Part shown: one piece after another, positions 25,730-37,616 of the stretch
Position numbering within the stretch: the stretch's first letter is position 1
Layout of the letters: each line of letters opens with the position of its first letter
Assembly (NCBI GenBank): GCA_963995505.1
Contig: OZ023189.1
Span: 15,213,495-15,277,494, forward strand
Source: Hypericum androsaemum
Lineage: Eukaryota; Streptophyta; Magnoliopsida; Malpighiales; Hypericaceae
DNA length: 64,000 nucleotides
Direction: 5' to 3'
Position numbers and translations under genes: made by a program
The notes under the pieces: model-generated
The model's database searches: none
What the model was told of the DNA's origin: nothing
Seen by the model: only the letters and a program-made list of their open reading frames with translations

Positions 25730-25861
25730 CGTTGTACACCTGAAAATGTTGACAGTACACGAAAAATACACAATTATAATTTTTGGATAATTAGCAACAC
25801 AAGTTTGATGCGCACGACAATCGAGCAATATTTTTACAGCGCGTATACTTGAGTTTCAACG

Positions 25862-27202
25862 TCAGCGACCTCGTCTTCTAGCATTAGCCGCTTCAGCACC
25901 TCATATATTAATACAATTGTGCCAATTGTGGCCCACTGTATTACACGATATACACCGAACGCTAGTAGCCTCATCCATTTCGTTCCGTATGTGATGTTGT
26001 GGGCGTCCTCTTGTCCTCAAGGTTCTTTCGTCAGGAATAAGCTTTACAACACTGGGGTCTTCTGAAGGTGGCCAATATGATGCACTGCCAAGCGGAACAA
26101 ATTTATGTTCGTAGCAACGTAGCGTAGTTTTCAGGTGATAATGCTCATCAACAAACATCTTGTATTCGAGGCCCCCAAGTTCAATACAAACTGCAATTGC
26201 ATGTGAACAAGGGAAGTGAAAAGCTTGGAATTTGTCGCAGGTGCATGTTCTCCCCCACAAATTGACTACGTATTTTTGACGCCCCTTTCTTCTTTCATGA
26301 ATGTATCCGATTTCTACTTCGCCAGTCCCAACTTCATCAACATACATTTTTACTTTATCTCGTCCGGCCTTCTTCGCCCACTTATCTAACTGCTTTTCCA
26401 GCTTCTTTGCTAAAATAATTTGGCCACCACCACTCTCTTGAATGCACTTACTTGACCTCTCGTTAAAGTAGGTGGCTAGCTTTTCAAATATCTCGGCCAC
26501 AATGGCAGCTACCGGCAAACGATAAACTTTCTTGAAGACCTTATTAACGCACTCCGCAATATTCGTCGTCATATGACCATAGCGCCGCCCACCATCGTAA
26601 GCTAAGGTCAACTTCGATAATGTCGCATCTTTAGCTAAAATCCAATTGTATATCTCTTACTTGGCACTCCTCATTTTCTGCAGATTATCATATAATTTCT
26701 TCGGTTGTGCTTGCATGCCTACAACAAAAAAGTCATACAAATATAAACTGGTTGTATATTAATTTTTTGACTTGACAAGTTTTTAATGTTACCTGCAATC
26801 ATCATCACATTCTTAATAGCGTCGTTCTTGAAGTGCCTGTTGAGATTGCTTGCAATGTGTCTAAGACAATATCGATGGGCTGTCCCCGTACTTTCTCCCC
26901 AACCATTGTCATCCACCATTGCTCTTAATATGCCATTGTGTCGATCAGAAATAACACAAATGTCACGTCGGTTATGAGCCACATGTAGCCTGATTTGTTT
27001 CATAAACTAGGGCCAACTACTGATGTTCTCGCTCTCAACGAGGGCAAATGCAATTGGAATTATAGAATTATTCCCGTCAACATCAGTGGCGATCAAAAGG
27101 GCATGCTTGCACTTTCCGTACAGGAATGTCCCATCAATCTCCAATACAGGGATGCAATGTTGGAAAGCTATAATGTAGGGCTTAAAACTCCAGAAAACTC
27201 GC
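25862..27202 (-). pseudogene. MuDR-type transposase, 5'-truncated with three stops
   Basis: Exon A (27202-26793) holds LEIDGTFLYGKCKHALLIAT, then ICVISDRHNGILRAM and HRYCLRHIASNLNRHFKN, the MULE DDE core. Exon B (26718-25862) holds the SWIM finger (CTCDKFQAFHFPCSHAIAVC) and a CCHC knuckle (CISCNTVGHNWHNC), ending in RRRGR. It would cut and paste Mutator-like ends. Stops: TAG at 27009-27007 where W is expected (SWPWF), TAA at 26659-26657 (before EIYNWIL), TGA at 25903-25901. No N-terminal DNA-binding exons are present. It is an inactive copy unless supplied in trans. Confidence 0.9.
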
Positions 27203-27781
27203 CTGAAGATTTTAACACTATAACAAAAGAAGTTGACACATAATTAGAGTGGCTTAATTCATAAGTTCACAAAATAAAGTTGCATAAATTGATCTACTAA
27301 AATAAATTTTTGGCAAATATAAATTATTTTAATTAGAGGTGGCATAGTCCATAAAATTTTATTGACATATTGGCGAATGAATTCAATAAACATCCAAATA
27401 AGACACATGTTCTTTTCAAATGAAACCACAAAATTTTATAGTATCTAATAAATTTATTATTACTAATAAAATTCTCTTGGATTTTTTTCTTATGAACTAA
27501 TAATAATATTTCATGATGACTTAATCCATCGTCATTAAGCCAAAAGGCATCATAATTAAACGCTGATCGATCCAAAACATTTGACCACTAGCATTGGCTT
27601 AAGATGGGGTGTTAGTTAAGGAGCAAACTGCATTATAAAGTATGGTTTTGAAAGGACAACGAAGCACATTTCAACCGTTACAATGGCTCACGAATTCCCC
27701 ATCTGAGTTGCCCAGTTATTTATAAAGAAGGCATAAGTTGGTAACAAATGAAGACCTCATCAGAACAAAATCAAAGCTTAC
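27203..27781. other. Junction between truncated transposon and TAF12-like gene
   Basis: AT-rich. The missing N-terminal transposase exons and the missing last TAF12 exon should both lie here, and neither is recognisable. Confidence 0.5.
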
Positions 27782-30615
27782 CGGTTGTCTTGGATGCTTC
27801 CGCTCTTCAGTGGAATATCCTGGAACTGTTATCTGCCAGTTTTTCTCTGCATAAGAATTGTGATTATCAGAATCTAATGGTATTAGTGATAAACCCAGAG
27901 CAGCCGCTATATCGAATTCAATCAAACAATCCTACTTTCATGGGAAAATGGTGCTGGAATCTCGAACAAAATGGTAACAGCCATATGCATAATAGGTAAC
28001 AAACAACCGATGTTCCTTCCCCAAAATGGACATGGAAACAATGCACTAATTCCTATTCCAAAATACACGCAATTTAACTATACAAGTGGCTTCTTTGGAA
28101 AAATGCTTCCTCTGATAAACATATACCTCCCTGACTTTGGGATAAAGAAAATCAGACAACTGAAAATAATAGAAAACATAAACTATGCAGAACAGATGCA
28201 TGCAAATTAAGGGACCAAGGTCGCCTTGTAAATGTAGTTTACCATGCGGATCATGCAAGTTGAGCAACCAAAGTTGCTTTGTAAAAGCATTCTATTGTGC
28301 TGCAGAACTAAAATCGAATCATTTACTCGAGTGTAGATTCTGGACATTCAGTTTCTCTTCTTTCCCTCCCAATTTTACATTTCGGAATATTATATGTTCT
28401 TGTAAGATATGGCCAGATACAGGTGGTTTTTTTCTAGAAAATAAAGTAAATTGCACTTCGTACCTAAGTGGAACAACAAATCCTTGGACTCTAAGGTATA
28501 AGATTTTCGGTGCTTAGCCAAATTACAAGCAAATGTTGTGACCTGCATGAAACCTTAGTTTCAGCTGACATAAATAAATATACTCCCAGTGCTTGTTATT
28601 AAGGAGATCATGCACAATTAGTTCGGCTGTTAAGAAGGCTCACTGAATCAATGAAGCCATCAGCAAACTCCAAGAGCAGATCTTCAACTTCGGGATCTAG
28701 GTGTGCATGTGAATCTACCTAATCAATAGCAAAACATGAAGTTAGGGAACAATCTTTTGCATGATTTCAAAATAGTTAGAGAAACAGAAAGGAAAGTGAA
28801 AGCTAAGTAGAGTATCTCCGAAAACAAACCTGTGAAACCAAGTCCTGAATCTTTCTCTTGCCAAGAAGTTGATTACTTGCTTCTGTTCCTTGACTAGAAC
28901 CTGGTGTAGTTGCACCAGACAATGTTGCATCTGGCTGAGATCCTGTTAAACTAAGGGACTTCTGCCCACCGGGGAGCGACATTCTAGGCGATTGTTGCTG
29001 TTGCTGTTGCTGGTGCAAGGACATCTGCTGTTGGAAATGTTGAGGCGACTGTTGCTGATGTTGCAATAGTTGTTGAGGCTGTTGTTGCTGCTGCGACGGC
29101 TGCTGCTGTTGTTGCAGCATTGGCAATTGTTGATGCCCCAAGGATGATTGCTGCGGGTTCAAGGCTGCTGCATTCTGGTGCAATTGTGGAGAGAAAGCTA
29201 ACTGTTGGTGCAACAGAGCTTGTGCTTGTCTCTGTTGCTGGAGACGGAACGAAGGTGAGGCAGGACCAGACATTGTGGGTATGGGCTTCAACCACTGTTG
29301 CTGCGACAAAGTGTTTTGCATCAAAGGAGACTGAGGATTCAGACTAAGCCCGGACAACTGAGGATTCATAAATGCTAGTGATGATGTCCTTGGTAGGTTT
29401 TGAACCTGTAGATGTTAAGAAACTATTTACATTTAAACCACACGACAGCAATTAAGATCACAAGAAAAACCTTCCATGTTTAAAAAAGCTTATGACTTCG
29501 GAGAATTACAGGAAAAATCTTATGGTCATAAAAGCAATAGCATGCTAGTCAGAAAAGCGTGTCATGTTCGAGGAAATATGCACGGCTACAAAATGCCTTT
29601 CAATGGCAGAGCATCAAGGAATTTCACGGATACAACTATGATACAAGAAATATAGCATGTACAGGTCAGCCAAAAAAATGCTTATTTTCTGCAATATGGC
29701 ATTGTCCGGGAAACATAAAAGAGCAACAGCCCAAGAACTCAATTGTTTCTCTGAAGCTGTAACTCTAACCAAGGGCAATTGGAAACTGATTAACATATGT
29801 CACTACATCAGCTCCGCACACAGATCTAGAGAAGAGGTCCACTGAGAAAGGAAAAAGCAAGACAACCTTTCTCAAAGAAACCAAACCTGATTTGAGGTGA
29901 GAGAATTCTGTTGTGCTAATTGTCTCAATTGCGCTGCGGTCATACGCTGCTGAGCTTGAGCATAGGCAAGGGATCCATTAGGCCTGAGCTGTGAGCCCAC
30001 ATTTAGTGTACCCATCACCCCCATAGCCTGCATTCCTTGCAAAGACTGGCCGACAGAGTTTCCTGGATGGAACTGTGACCCCTGCATTAATCCAGCTTTC
30101 TGCCTCTGCTACAACAAAAGTAACGTTCTTGTTTAGAGAGATTTTATTTATCATTACACAATTTTTGTGTAGCACTTGACACCCTTTTTGATAAATAGAA
30201 AAATGACACCACTATTATATAATGACATAGCTCGAGAATTTGTTGTGCAAGCTGCACAAGCTATTGTTGGTCTCTGCTACGAATCATAGTGGCAAGAAAT
30301 AAGAAGAAGAAAGACCATCATCAAGCCTCCTATTCAATGAGTAATGCATATTACTGTACCAGCACGAACATTAGGCCCAGCCAACACGAAGAGTACAGGT
30401 CAAAAGCAATCTAACCCCCACTAAGATTCGAGGGGCTCAGTAGAAAACAGTTGCATTCATTAAATATATTGTTAACCTGATGATGTTAATTGTTACTCCT
30501 CCTAAGACAGGCTACACCCTTGACATGAACTAGTTAGCTGATACAAGTCCCCTCTCCAGACCGCAAGGAGCCTCTTGGGGCTTCGTTCTTTCATTTAGCA
30601 ACTTTAGGACCAGGA

Positions 30616-30652
<37 letters not shown>

Positions 30653-31210
30653 CACACACACACACACACACAAAAAACTGGCAAACAACCAAACACCACG
30701 CGCTTTACTTCCTTCACGACAAGACCAACCAGTAACCCATACCGAGGGAGACAGCAAGTTGAACTGGGCAGCAGCAGCAGCGGGCACATTCGACATGGGA
30801 AGGTGCCCGCTCGGCCCGAGCAGCGCAGACCGCGACAAGTTGGTCCCACCACCCATGAGCAGCTGCTGCTGACTATTACCCTGGGGAATCGAACCCGCGA
30901 AATTCCCATACAGCCCCTGTTGCTGCTGCTGGCTCAACCGTGCCATGGAAGGAGATCTTTGGAGGGTCTGCTGGATTTGGTAACCTGACATGCCCGTCAC
31001 ATTGCCGCCCTGTTGAATTTGCTGCTGATGGGGAGGGGAGACGAGCATAGAAGGAGACCCCACTTGTTGCTGGGGGTCAAGAACAGGAAGAGGAGGGGAT
31101 GCTATTTGGGCCAAAGATTGAAAATTGGAGTTCGTTTGGAGGTTCGGAGCCTGTGGTTGTGAAGGATCGCCTGGGTTAGGGGAGGAGGAGGAGGAGGGTG
31201 GCTCCTCCAT
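27782..31210 (-). CDS. TAF12-like: TAF12-like subunit of TFIID/SAGA; terminal exon not found
   Basis: Six exons: 31210-30743, 30108-29887, 29405-28830, 28718-28644, 28542-28464 and 27846-27782. All have GT/AG sites and consistent phase, about 495 residues. Exons 1-3 encode a Pro/Ser- and Gln-rich N-terminus. The histone fold begins after [30 protein letters not shown] (alpha 1), [20 protein letters not shown] (alpha 2), then [18 protein letters not shown] (alpha 3). TAF12 pairs with TAF4 in TFIID and with ADA1 in SAGA; the long Q-rich form resembles Arabidopsis TAF12b/EER4. The usual last exon (LHKKRLDMIRALMESS) is not in the remaining 580 bp before the truncated transposon. Reading through the last donor adds about 21 residues (VSFDFVLMRSS...) before a stop. 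Function is therefore uncertain. Confidence 0.85.
30618..30682. repeat. C33 homopolymer followed by (AC)n
   Basis: About 33 consecutive C residues then ~11 AC repeats, in intron 1 of the TAF12-like gene. Confidence 0.9.
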
Positions 31211-32593
31211 TGTTGGCCTTTCTTTGGGAAATTCTTTTTTTTTTGAATTGGGAATTCTGGAGGGATTTTGGGTTCTTATTGGGTTTATCTGGGTCCCATT
31301 GTCAAGTGATTTGGTTGGTGTGGGGAATTGGATTTTCTGGGTTTTTTGGTGTTTGGTTTTTTTTCTCTGTGCTCTGTTTTTGCGAAGAAGAGGGAAGGAA
31401 AGAGGTTGAAGAAAGTAAGAACCTCAAGAGAGAGAGAGAGAGAGATCGCGTCCACGTACGCAAGAGGAAGATTAATGGTGAGAATTGAGTACTGAGAGAC
31501 AATATTAATTATGATAAAACTCTATTTTTTTAAATTATCTCAGATCATATGATAAAAAACCCTCTTTTTTTGGTTTGGTTTTATCTGGTTGATAAATTTT
31601 TTTAAATCTGAACATGACTATTTAAGTTGACAAAATTGTTTGAACCAAATTTTATTTAACATAATTGTACTTTTAAGATTAAAAATTTCAAACGCGCTTT
31701 GGTCTAATAAAAGTATGATTATAAATTGGAAGAGGGAAAACTGATGATCAGATATGAAATCCTTGAAAACCTGGTACAAATCGAGAACCCACCAGCTTTT
31801 TGGTACGGGAGAAGATTCCTTCTTTGGGTTCAAATTGAAGTTCTTCGTATTAATTTTGAGTTTTTTTTTTCTATTTCCATCCGATTTTTTAAACCTCTAT
31901 TTCCATTCAAATTAAACCAAAATTTTTACATGGTTGATAAACATGTCTAGTAACCCTTAAAAAAAGACACATATGCCCCTTAAATTTTTACATGGGTAAT
32001 TAAACATTTCTTTTTTTAAAGAATAAACTTTGCTTAAGTAAAACATGTTTATCGTTTCAATTTTTTCAGGTAATTTACCCATGTCTACTGAGATATTTTT
32101 TGAAGAGGAGTAGTAAATCTTTGTGTTAGTTCATGGTAGTCATTTCAATTTTTTCAGTCTAGTGGGCTGGGCCACCGCTACTACAAACTTGCTGTAATTT
32201 ATTTACAACTGTAAATAAACTAATAATAACCTTTAATATACCGCCTATTATTATTATTTGGTTGATGCTATATAATACACAATAACTCAAATTCGAGATC
32301 TTAATTAAGTTAAAACAATTTTATTGTAAAATTGAGCTGATTCTTCACAACAATATATACCCCAATGATAATAAATAACTGAAGTTGCTGATGCATCCCA
32401 ACCTAGTGCAAGCAATCACAATCCATCGAACCAAAGAGAGAATTTGATCCCCACGTTTAAAACACTTGATAGTTCCATATAAATTAATTTACACTGGAAT
32501 ATAAACTAATAAAGGTTAAGCCCTAGTAATATGTACAAATTAGTCTCTACAGTAGTAAGGTGGCACTCTTGGAATTGGCAAAGAAATGCTCAC
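31211..32593. other. Upstream region of the TAF12-like gene; no other gene seen
   Basis: Contains a (GA)n tract at about 31427-31446 within the probable 5' UTR/promoter. The rest is AT-rich without domains. Confidence 0.5.
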
Positions 32594-32735
32594 GGTATAC
32601 GGTTTGCGTCTCTCTGATGTTGTTCTTGAAGAGATTTCCCAGCAAAGAAGGGGGTCCAGCTGATATAGATTGGTGCATCTTCCTCACTTTTAGGTGGTTG
32701 TCCGAGATCATAAACTTCAACAGACTTGGACAGCT
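32594..32735 (-). other. Candidate isolated exon, unrecognised
   Basis: An open 142 bp segment bounded by a CAG acceptor and a GTGAGC donor, with a clean frame (LSKSVEVYDLGQPPKSEEDA, then PIYISWTPFFAGK). The coding-like composition stands out from its flanks. I do not recognise the protein and find no neighbouring exon that joins in frame. Confidence 0.3.
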
Positions 32736-33226
32736 CTGAAAAGAGGATGAGAAGACAAGATGATGAATCCGAACATTTGGAACCCGGGTTAAGAGAGAGG
32801 ATTGTACCTGGTGGTTGAGAACATTACACTCACTAGTTCTGATTGTTTCCCTCTGTGAACTTGCTGAAACTAAATCATGTTTCTCAAACTCAAGACACTA
32901 AACGAGCACTGCCACTTGTCTCCGTCTCTGAATTTCCTTTAACATATCGATGCGAACCATTTGATGAAGTTAAGAAATACTTGGAGCGGTATAAAACATC
33001 AACAATGCGAGTAGATTCGAACGCATTAACCTACATGAATAGGCAGCTATTAGCAATCCCTCAACGCTAACAGCCAAAGATAATAACCATGACCAGTTAA
33101 AACATGTAACTAAACATACTTGTGATGTAAATTTAGAAGCCAAATCTCGGTTCAGAACTAAAGTTTCAGTTGGCTACAAAATGATAAAAAGTATGCTCAT
33201 ACCACCCCTGCTGATCAAAATAGTTA

Positions 33227-33652
33227 GGGTAAATTATCCTCAAGTTTTTGACCTATGATCATCCTCTTCTCCGGGTCCCTGATTTTTCAAAAATAATTTT
33301 CCCGTCCATAAGTTTTCAGAAAATAGACTCTCGGGTGCTTAGAGCCGGAATATTCATTTTTCTCCTATGAACCCCCACTTGAAATGACTAAAATATCCTC
33401 CCTTAAAAAAAATATATTTCCTTCTCCACCCCATCTTCTTCCTCCCACCCCATCTCTCTTTCCTTCTCCACTAAGAAAGAATTCGTCATAAAACACCATT
33501 TAGAAGCCCAGAAACCCATCTAGAAATAACAACCAAAAACTTGTCAACTTCGACAAGAAAGAACAACCATGATCCAGGCACACAAAAATCCCAACTTTCT
33601 CCTCTCTTCTTCCCCTCTCTCTCTCCCTTCTCCCATCTTTTTCTCCTCTCCC

Positions 33653-33687
<35 letters not shown>

Positions 33688-34823
33688 CCTTCTCCCCTCT
33701 TTTTCTTCTTCTTCAAAGTGACGAAAACATGAAAGAATCAACTCCACGAATCAGTTCATCTCTACACCCCTCCCTTGTTAAAAATAAACCATCTCTCCTC
33801 CACCTTCCTCGTCGTCGTCTTCCCAAACTGGCTCATCTCCAGCCACATCCAACAAGCAGAATGAAACTAAAACACCACATAGTTGAGAACATAGTCTCTT
33901 CACATTCCAAACCCTAAGCCATATTTAAGAAATCGAACCTCTCACATTTCCCTATTCAAGAAATTTAACTTTCCCACAATTCCCTCGTTTCCTACCCACC
34001 ACAAGTTCAAAATAAAAGCTTGTCCATTTCCTAGGGAAGCAAAAAGGTTGTCCGTTTCCCCATCGAACAAGCCCAGAAAGCTTGAATTTTTTTTTGGGTT
34101 TATGAGCAATGGAGAGAGACGGGAAACAAGAAGGTGACGAGTTTGAGTGTTCAAGATCCAGAAATTGAAAAGATGCCGTTTTGTGAAGTGGGTCTTGTTT
34201 GGATGGGATGGAAGTTGAAGAGGGTGAGAGTGTGAGGAAGGAAGAGAGGGAGGAAGGTGTAAAGGAGAAGACTTTGGATGGGATTAAAGAAGAGAATGGA
34301 TCAAGAGCTTTAATGGCGAAGAAGAAGGAAAAAAAAAGTCGTTTTGGGAAGAGGATCCTCTTTGAATGGGATGGAAGTTGAAGTGGGTGATTGTGTGAAG
34401 GAGGACAGGGAGGAATGTGTAAAGGAGGAGACCTTGATTATGGTTTATAATTAGGATCTTTTAATTCGAATTGAAAGTTCGAAATTTGGATTTTTTAAAT
34501 TTTGATTCTGTAATTAGTTTTGATTGTATTTATGAAGATGTGAGCTTAAGTTTTGATTTTGGTTTTGGTTTTGGTTAAAATCAGAGGAAGAAGATGAAGG
34601 GAGGAAGAAAAAGGCGAAGAGGGAATGAGAGAGTTTGTTTTATTTTTTTAAGAGGGAGGTGGTCATTTCAAGCGGGAGTTCACTGGAGAAAAACGAATAT
34701 TCTGGCTCTAGGGATCCGAGAGTCTATTTTCTGAAAACTTATGAACCGGAAAATCATTTTTGAAAAATCAAGGATCCGAAGAAGAAAGTGACCATAGGTC
34801 AGGGATTTCAGGATAATTTGCCC
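33227..34823. mobile_element. Non-autonomous Mutator-like element, perfect 9 bp TSD
   Basis: Ends are GGGTAAATTATCC and GGATAATTTGCCC, with ~150 bp arms sharing GATCATCCTCTTCTCCGG-type and AGAGTCTATTTTCTGAAAAC blocks. TSD AAATAGTTA at 33218-33226 and 34824-34832. The interior has (CT)n and short frames but no transposase. Same family as 3352-4462. Confidence 0.9.
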
Positions 34824-35049
34824 AAATAGTTATGAACGTCATCTCTTATCCAAAACTGACATAAAGGCAGCATATCTGCTGCAATTTGAACGATAATGAT
34901 GCCAAACTGTTGGAGTAACTTGTATGCATTCCAAAGTTTAATTCCAACTGAACTATTGTCTCCCTGATCCTAGCAATGATATTTAAAGGAACATGATGCA
35001 GACAAGACGCACAACTGTAAGAACCACCAGAAAGTAGATGTTGCATTGT

Positions 35050-35345
35050 CACCGGAAAGTTGAGGAAGTAAACTTTCAACAGAAGGGGTGTAGAACAACC
35101 ATAGTTGTACGGCTACTACTACTACAGTTTGTGACCACAGGGACACTCAAATGTACACATTTGCAGTGGCCTTGCTGCTGAAGTCTGACTAGAATCCGAT
35201 CAATGATCTTTCTGTCTAGTAATTTGTGTTTATCCTTCTCAAGACTAGCAAGCCATCTGTGTAGCTCAACTCTCAATATGAATTTCTCATCCTCCAAGTA
35301 AACAGAAGCGTTAAATGTCTTTTCTGGGAATAAATCCAATGCCTG
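35050..35345 (-). pseudogene. Fragment of TFIIIC B-block-binding subunit gene
   Basis: Reads DLFPEKTFNASVYLEDEKF, then VELHRWLASLEKDK and IIDRILVRLQQQGHCKCVHL, VPVVTNC..VVLHP, a block conserved in the plant TFIIIC largest subunit. That subunit binds the B box of tRNA genes for RNA polymerase III. The frame breaks right after VVLHP: the expected SV.SL.P continuation is present one base out. The family protein is over 1,500 residues, so this is a remnant. An adjacent minus frame (35655-35467, EATDTASKAELDLVRRS) may be an upstream exon. The Mutator-like element at 33227 sits on its 3' side. Confidence 0.7.
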
Positions 35346-35699
35346 AAAATAAATGGGAAACGTTTCCTCCCACGTAAAACCTGTAAACGGTCTAGTATTC
35401 TCTGCTCCCTCAAGGCACCATCAGTAGTTAAGAGCATACATGTTGGAAGTCTGGGATGTACCAGATTCAGAGAGCCTCCGCAGAGAGGAATGATTTGTTA
35501 ATTGAGTACAAGTTATATCCACCACTTCGTCTCACTAAATCAAGTTCTGCCTTGGAAGCTGTATCTGTTGCTTCATCCATGGGCCTGGGCTCATTATTCC
35601 AAGTGGATTCCTTATTTTCACCAAGCTTAAATATTTGCGTTGCCCAAAATTGCATTCAATGTTTCAGGATGGCAATTTCTCGCTCCTCTCTCTCTCTTT

Positions 35700-36140
35700 G
35701 CTTCGGCGTCTGGGATTCGTTTGTGTTTGAGGTTAGGTTAATCAATTACTGTTAATAATTATCAAGAACCGTGAGAGATGGGATGAGTGTGGTTGTTTTG
35801 ATGGAGATGAGGTGTAATTGGTTAAGTAAGGGAGGGGAGGGGTATTTTTGTAATCTCAAGCCACAAGTTATACAGAAATTAGTCTCAGTGACTAATGAGT
35901 TCGATTTCTCAAGATTAAGCAAAACCTAATATCTTAATCGTTAATTAATTTTGGACCACTTCAGTGAGTGTAATGCGGTCAATAAGAAAAATCATGTGAG
36001 CAAATATAAGCTGCCAGATAATCAAGTTGGTCTTTTAAATACCATAGTAGCAAATCGCAAAGAAGTCGAATTGAACCACGAATTACTTATTTAAAAAAAT
36101 TGGACTCAAAGTAAAAATAGCAAATAACAGTGTTATTGGT
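35700..36140. other. No gene recognised
   Basis: Intergenic AT-rich sequence with no repeats or domains noted. Confidence 0.4.
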
Positions 36141-36836
36141 CATGGTTCCGAGGGAGCAGATTTGGTCCTGGAAGGCCAAATCTAACCAGGACCATCCTGG
36201 ACTATTCAATGGTTGATTTAGTTATGATTCAATGGTTCACTTAATTATGATTCAATAGTTTACCTAGTTATGATTCAATGGTCCGTTTTTTCTCGTCCCG
36301 GATAAATCGGGGTCCGCCCCGGTTACCCAGTTACGATTCAATGGTTTACTCAGTTACGATTCAATAGTTTACCCAGTTATAATTCAATGGTTGTGGACTT
36401 TTTTTATTTTGCACCCCTGTATTTTTGCATTTTTGCAAAATAGTCTCCGCGTGTCCTTCAATAAAAATTCTTCAGCACCGTGCTGGATTTGGCCTCGAGG
36501 ACCCAATCCGGTCCCTGGTTCTCATGTGTGGATGGATTGGACCAAATATTTTTAATCAAAATAAATTATTTATCAGATTTAGTATTTTAAAATAGCAAAT
36601 AGTTAGCAAAATTTTCTTATTTTATTGCAAATTATAATATATAAGGATCAAATTCATAATTTAATCACTTTAAATTCTAAAATGTAAGGATTATTTAAAA
36701 AAGTATACTTTTTTTACTAATCGGCCATTTGACCAAAAATCCCGAATTGGTTCTGATTGGTTTAGGGTCAAATTCAGCCTAGATTGGTTCCGATTCATGG
36801 TCAGACTATTGATCGGGCATCGTTTTAAAAACCATG
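36141..36836. mobile_element. Possible hAT-like element with internal short tandem repeats
   Basis: CATGGTT...AACCATG ends are flanked by TTATTGGT and TTATTTGT (7 of 8). Inside, ATTCAATGGTT/ATTCAATAGTT is repeated seven times in a ~22 bp rhythm (36200-36395). A GAGGGAGCAGATTTGGTCC block near the left has an inverse at about 36490-36520, so an alternative shorter element is possible. Confidence 0.35.
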
Positions 36837-36844
36837 TTATTTGT

Positions 36845-37616
36845 ACATGATATACTTTTCCCAAAATATAACTAGCCGGAACAGATGTGGGCTTTATATA
36901 TGACACGTTGAGGTATGGAAACTACCGGATTGATGATATCAACGAAAAATTTGAGAGTATGATAAAATCAAATACAGAATAAAAAAAATCATATCTGAAA
37001 ATTGAGAGACACCAGAAGACATAAGACCAAATTCCAATGACCTGAAAATAATTTACCGTCTTTTAATGATGTCTTGTCGAATAAATTGGCAGAATTTGGG
37101 TTCATAGACTACTATTTTGGCCTCGACCCGTACGTACTAAACAGAATAGATTATAAAACCCCAAAGAAGTGATGAACCCCAAGGAACAAAGAAAGTAACC
37201 GGGACTAGGAGGACTCCAAGTGGAATCTCTCTCGTCTTCCAAGAAAGGTGAACTTGATTCCGTATTCCTGGTACAAAGTTTCTGTCTTTAAATTAACAAC
37301 CAGAAACTTGGGTTTTCATCGGAATCATGTTTTGTAGAGTGGGAGGTTATTTTTTCCCTTCTAATTCTGATTTGGGGTTTCAGGTAATGGATACGGCTGA
37401 CGCTCACGTACTGAAGTAAAAAAACCAAGCTCGAGGTATCTGTTTTCGTATAGTTCTTGATTTGCTTAGGTTGGTTCATGCCTTTAGGGATCTGTAGTAT
37501 TAGGGTTAGGGATTGTTTCTGTTTGAATGGAAGAGGATTAGGTTGGCAAATTGTTTCTGTTTCTGTGGTTGATCAAATACTTTCTATGTAGGGAAGTCCG
37601 GTGAGAATTGCAAAGG
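36845..37616. other. Upstream region of the F-box gene
   Basis: No coding domain. 37150-37616 probably holds the 5' UTR, but transcription start and any 5' UTR intron cannot be set by eye. Confidence 0.4.

Larger units (their letters stand above)
21076..27202. mobile_element. Truncated PMD-carrying Mutator-like element with transposase and OB-fold gene
   Basis: The left terminal region (21076-21350, TTTTTCCCCAAAATGGTGTTAC and ATCGAAAAAAATATTCGA blocks) recurs at the element at 52997. Inside are a plant-mobile-domain gene (+, 22136-24604), then converging minus-strand genes: a small OB-fold gene (25729-24893) and a MuDR-type transposase (27202-25862). The transposase lacks its N-terminal exons and no right TIR is found before the TAF12-like gene, so the right end is truncated. 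PMD domains are known to travel in Mutator and Gypsy elements; the OB-fold passenger is less familiar to me. Confidence 0.75.

Noticed and set aside
28200..28290. Minus-strand similarity to TAF12 exon 5, taken first as a damaged exon
   Set aside because: The intact exon 5 is at 28542-28464 with proper splice sites; the other match is weak and intronic.
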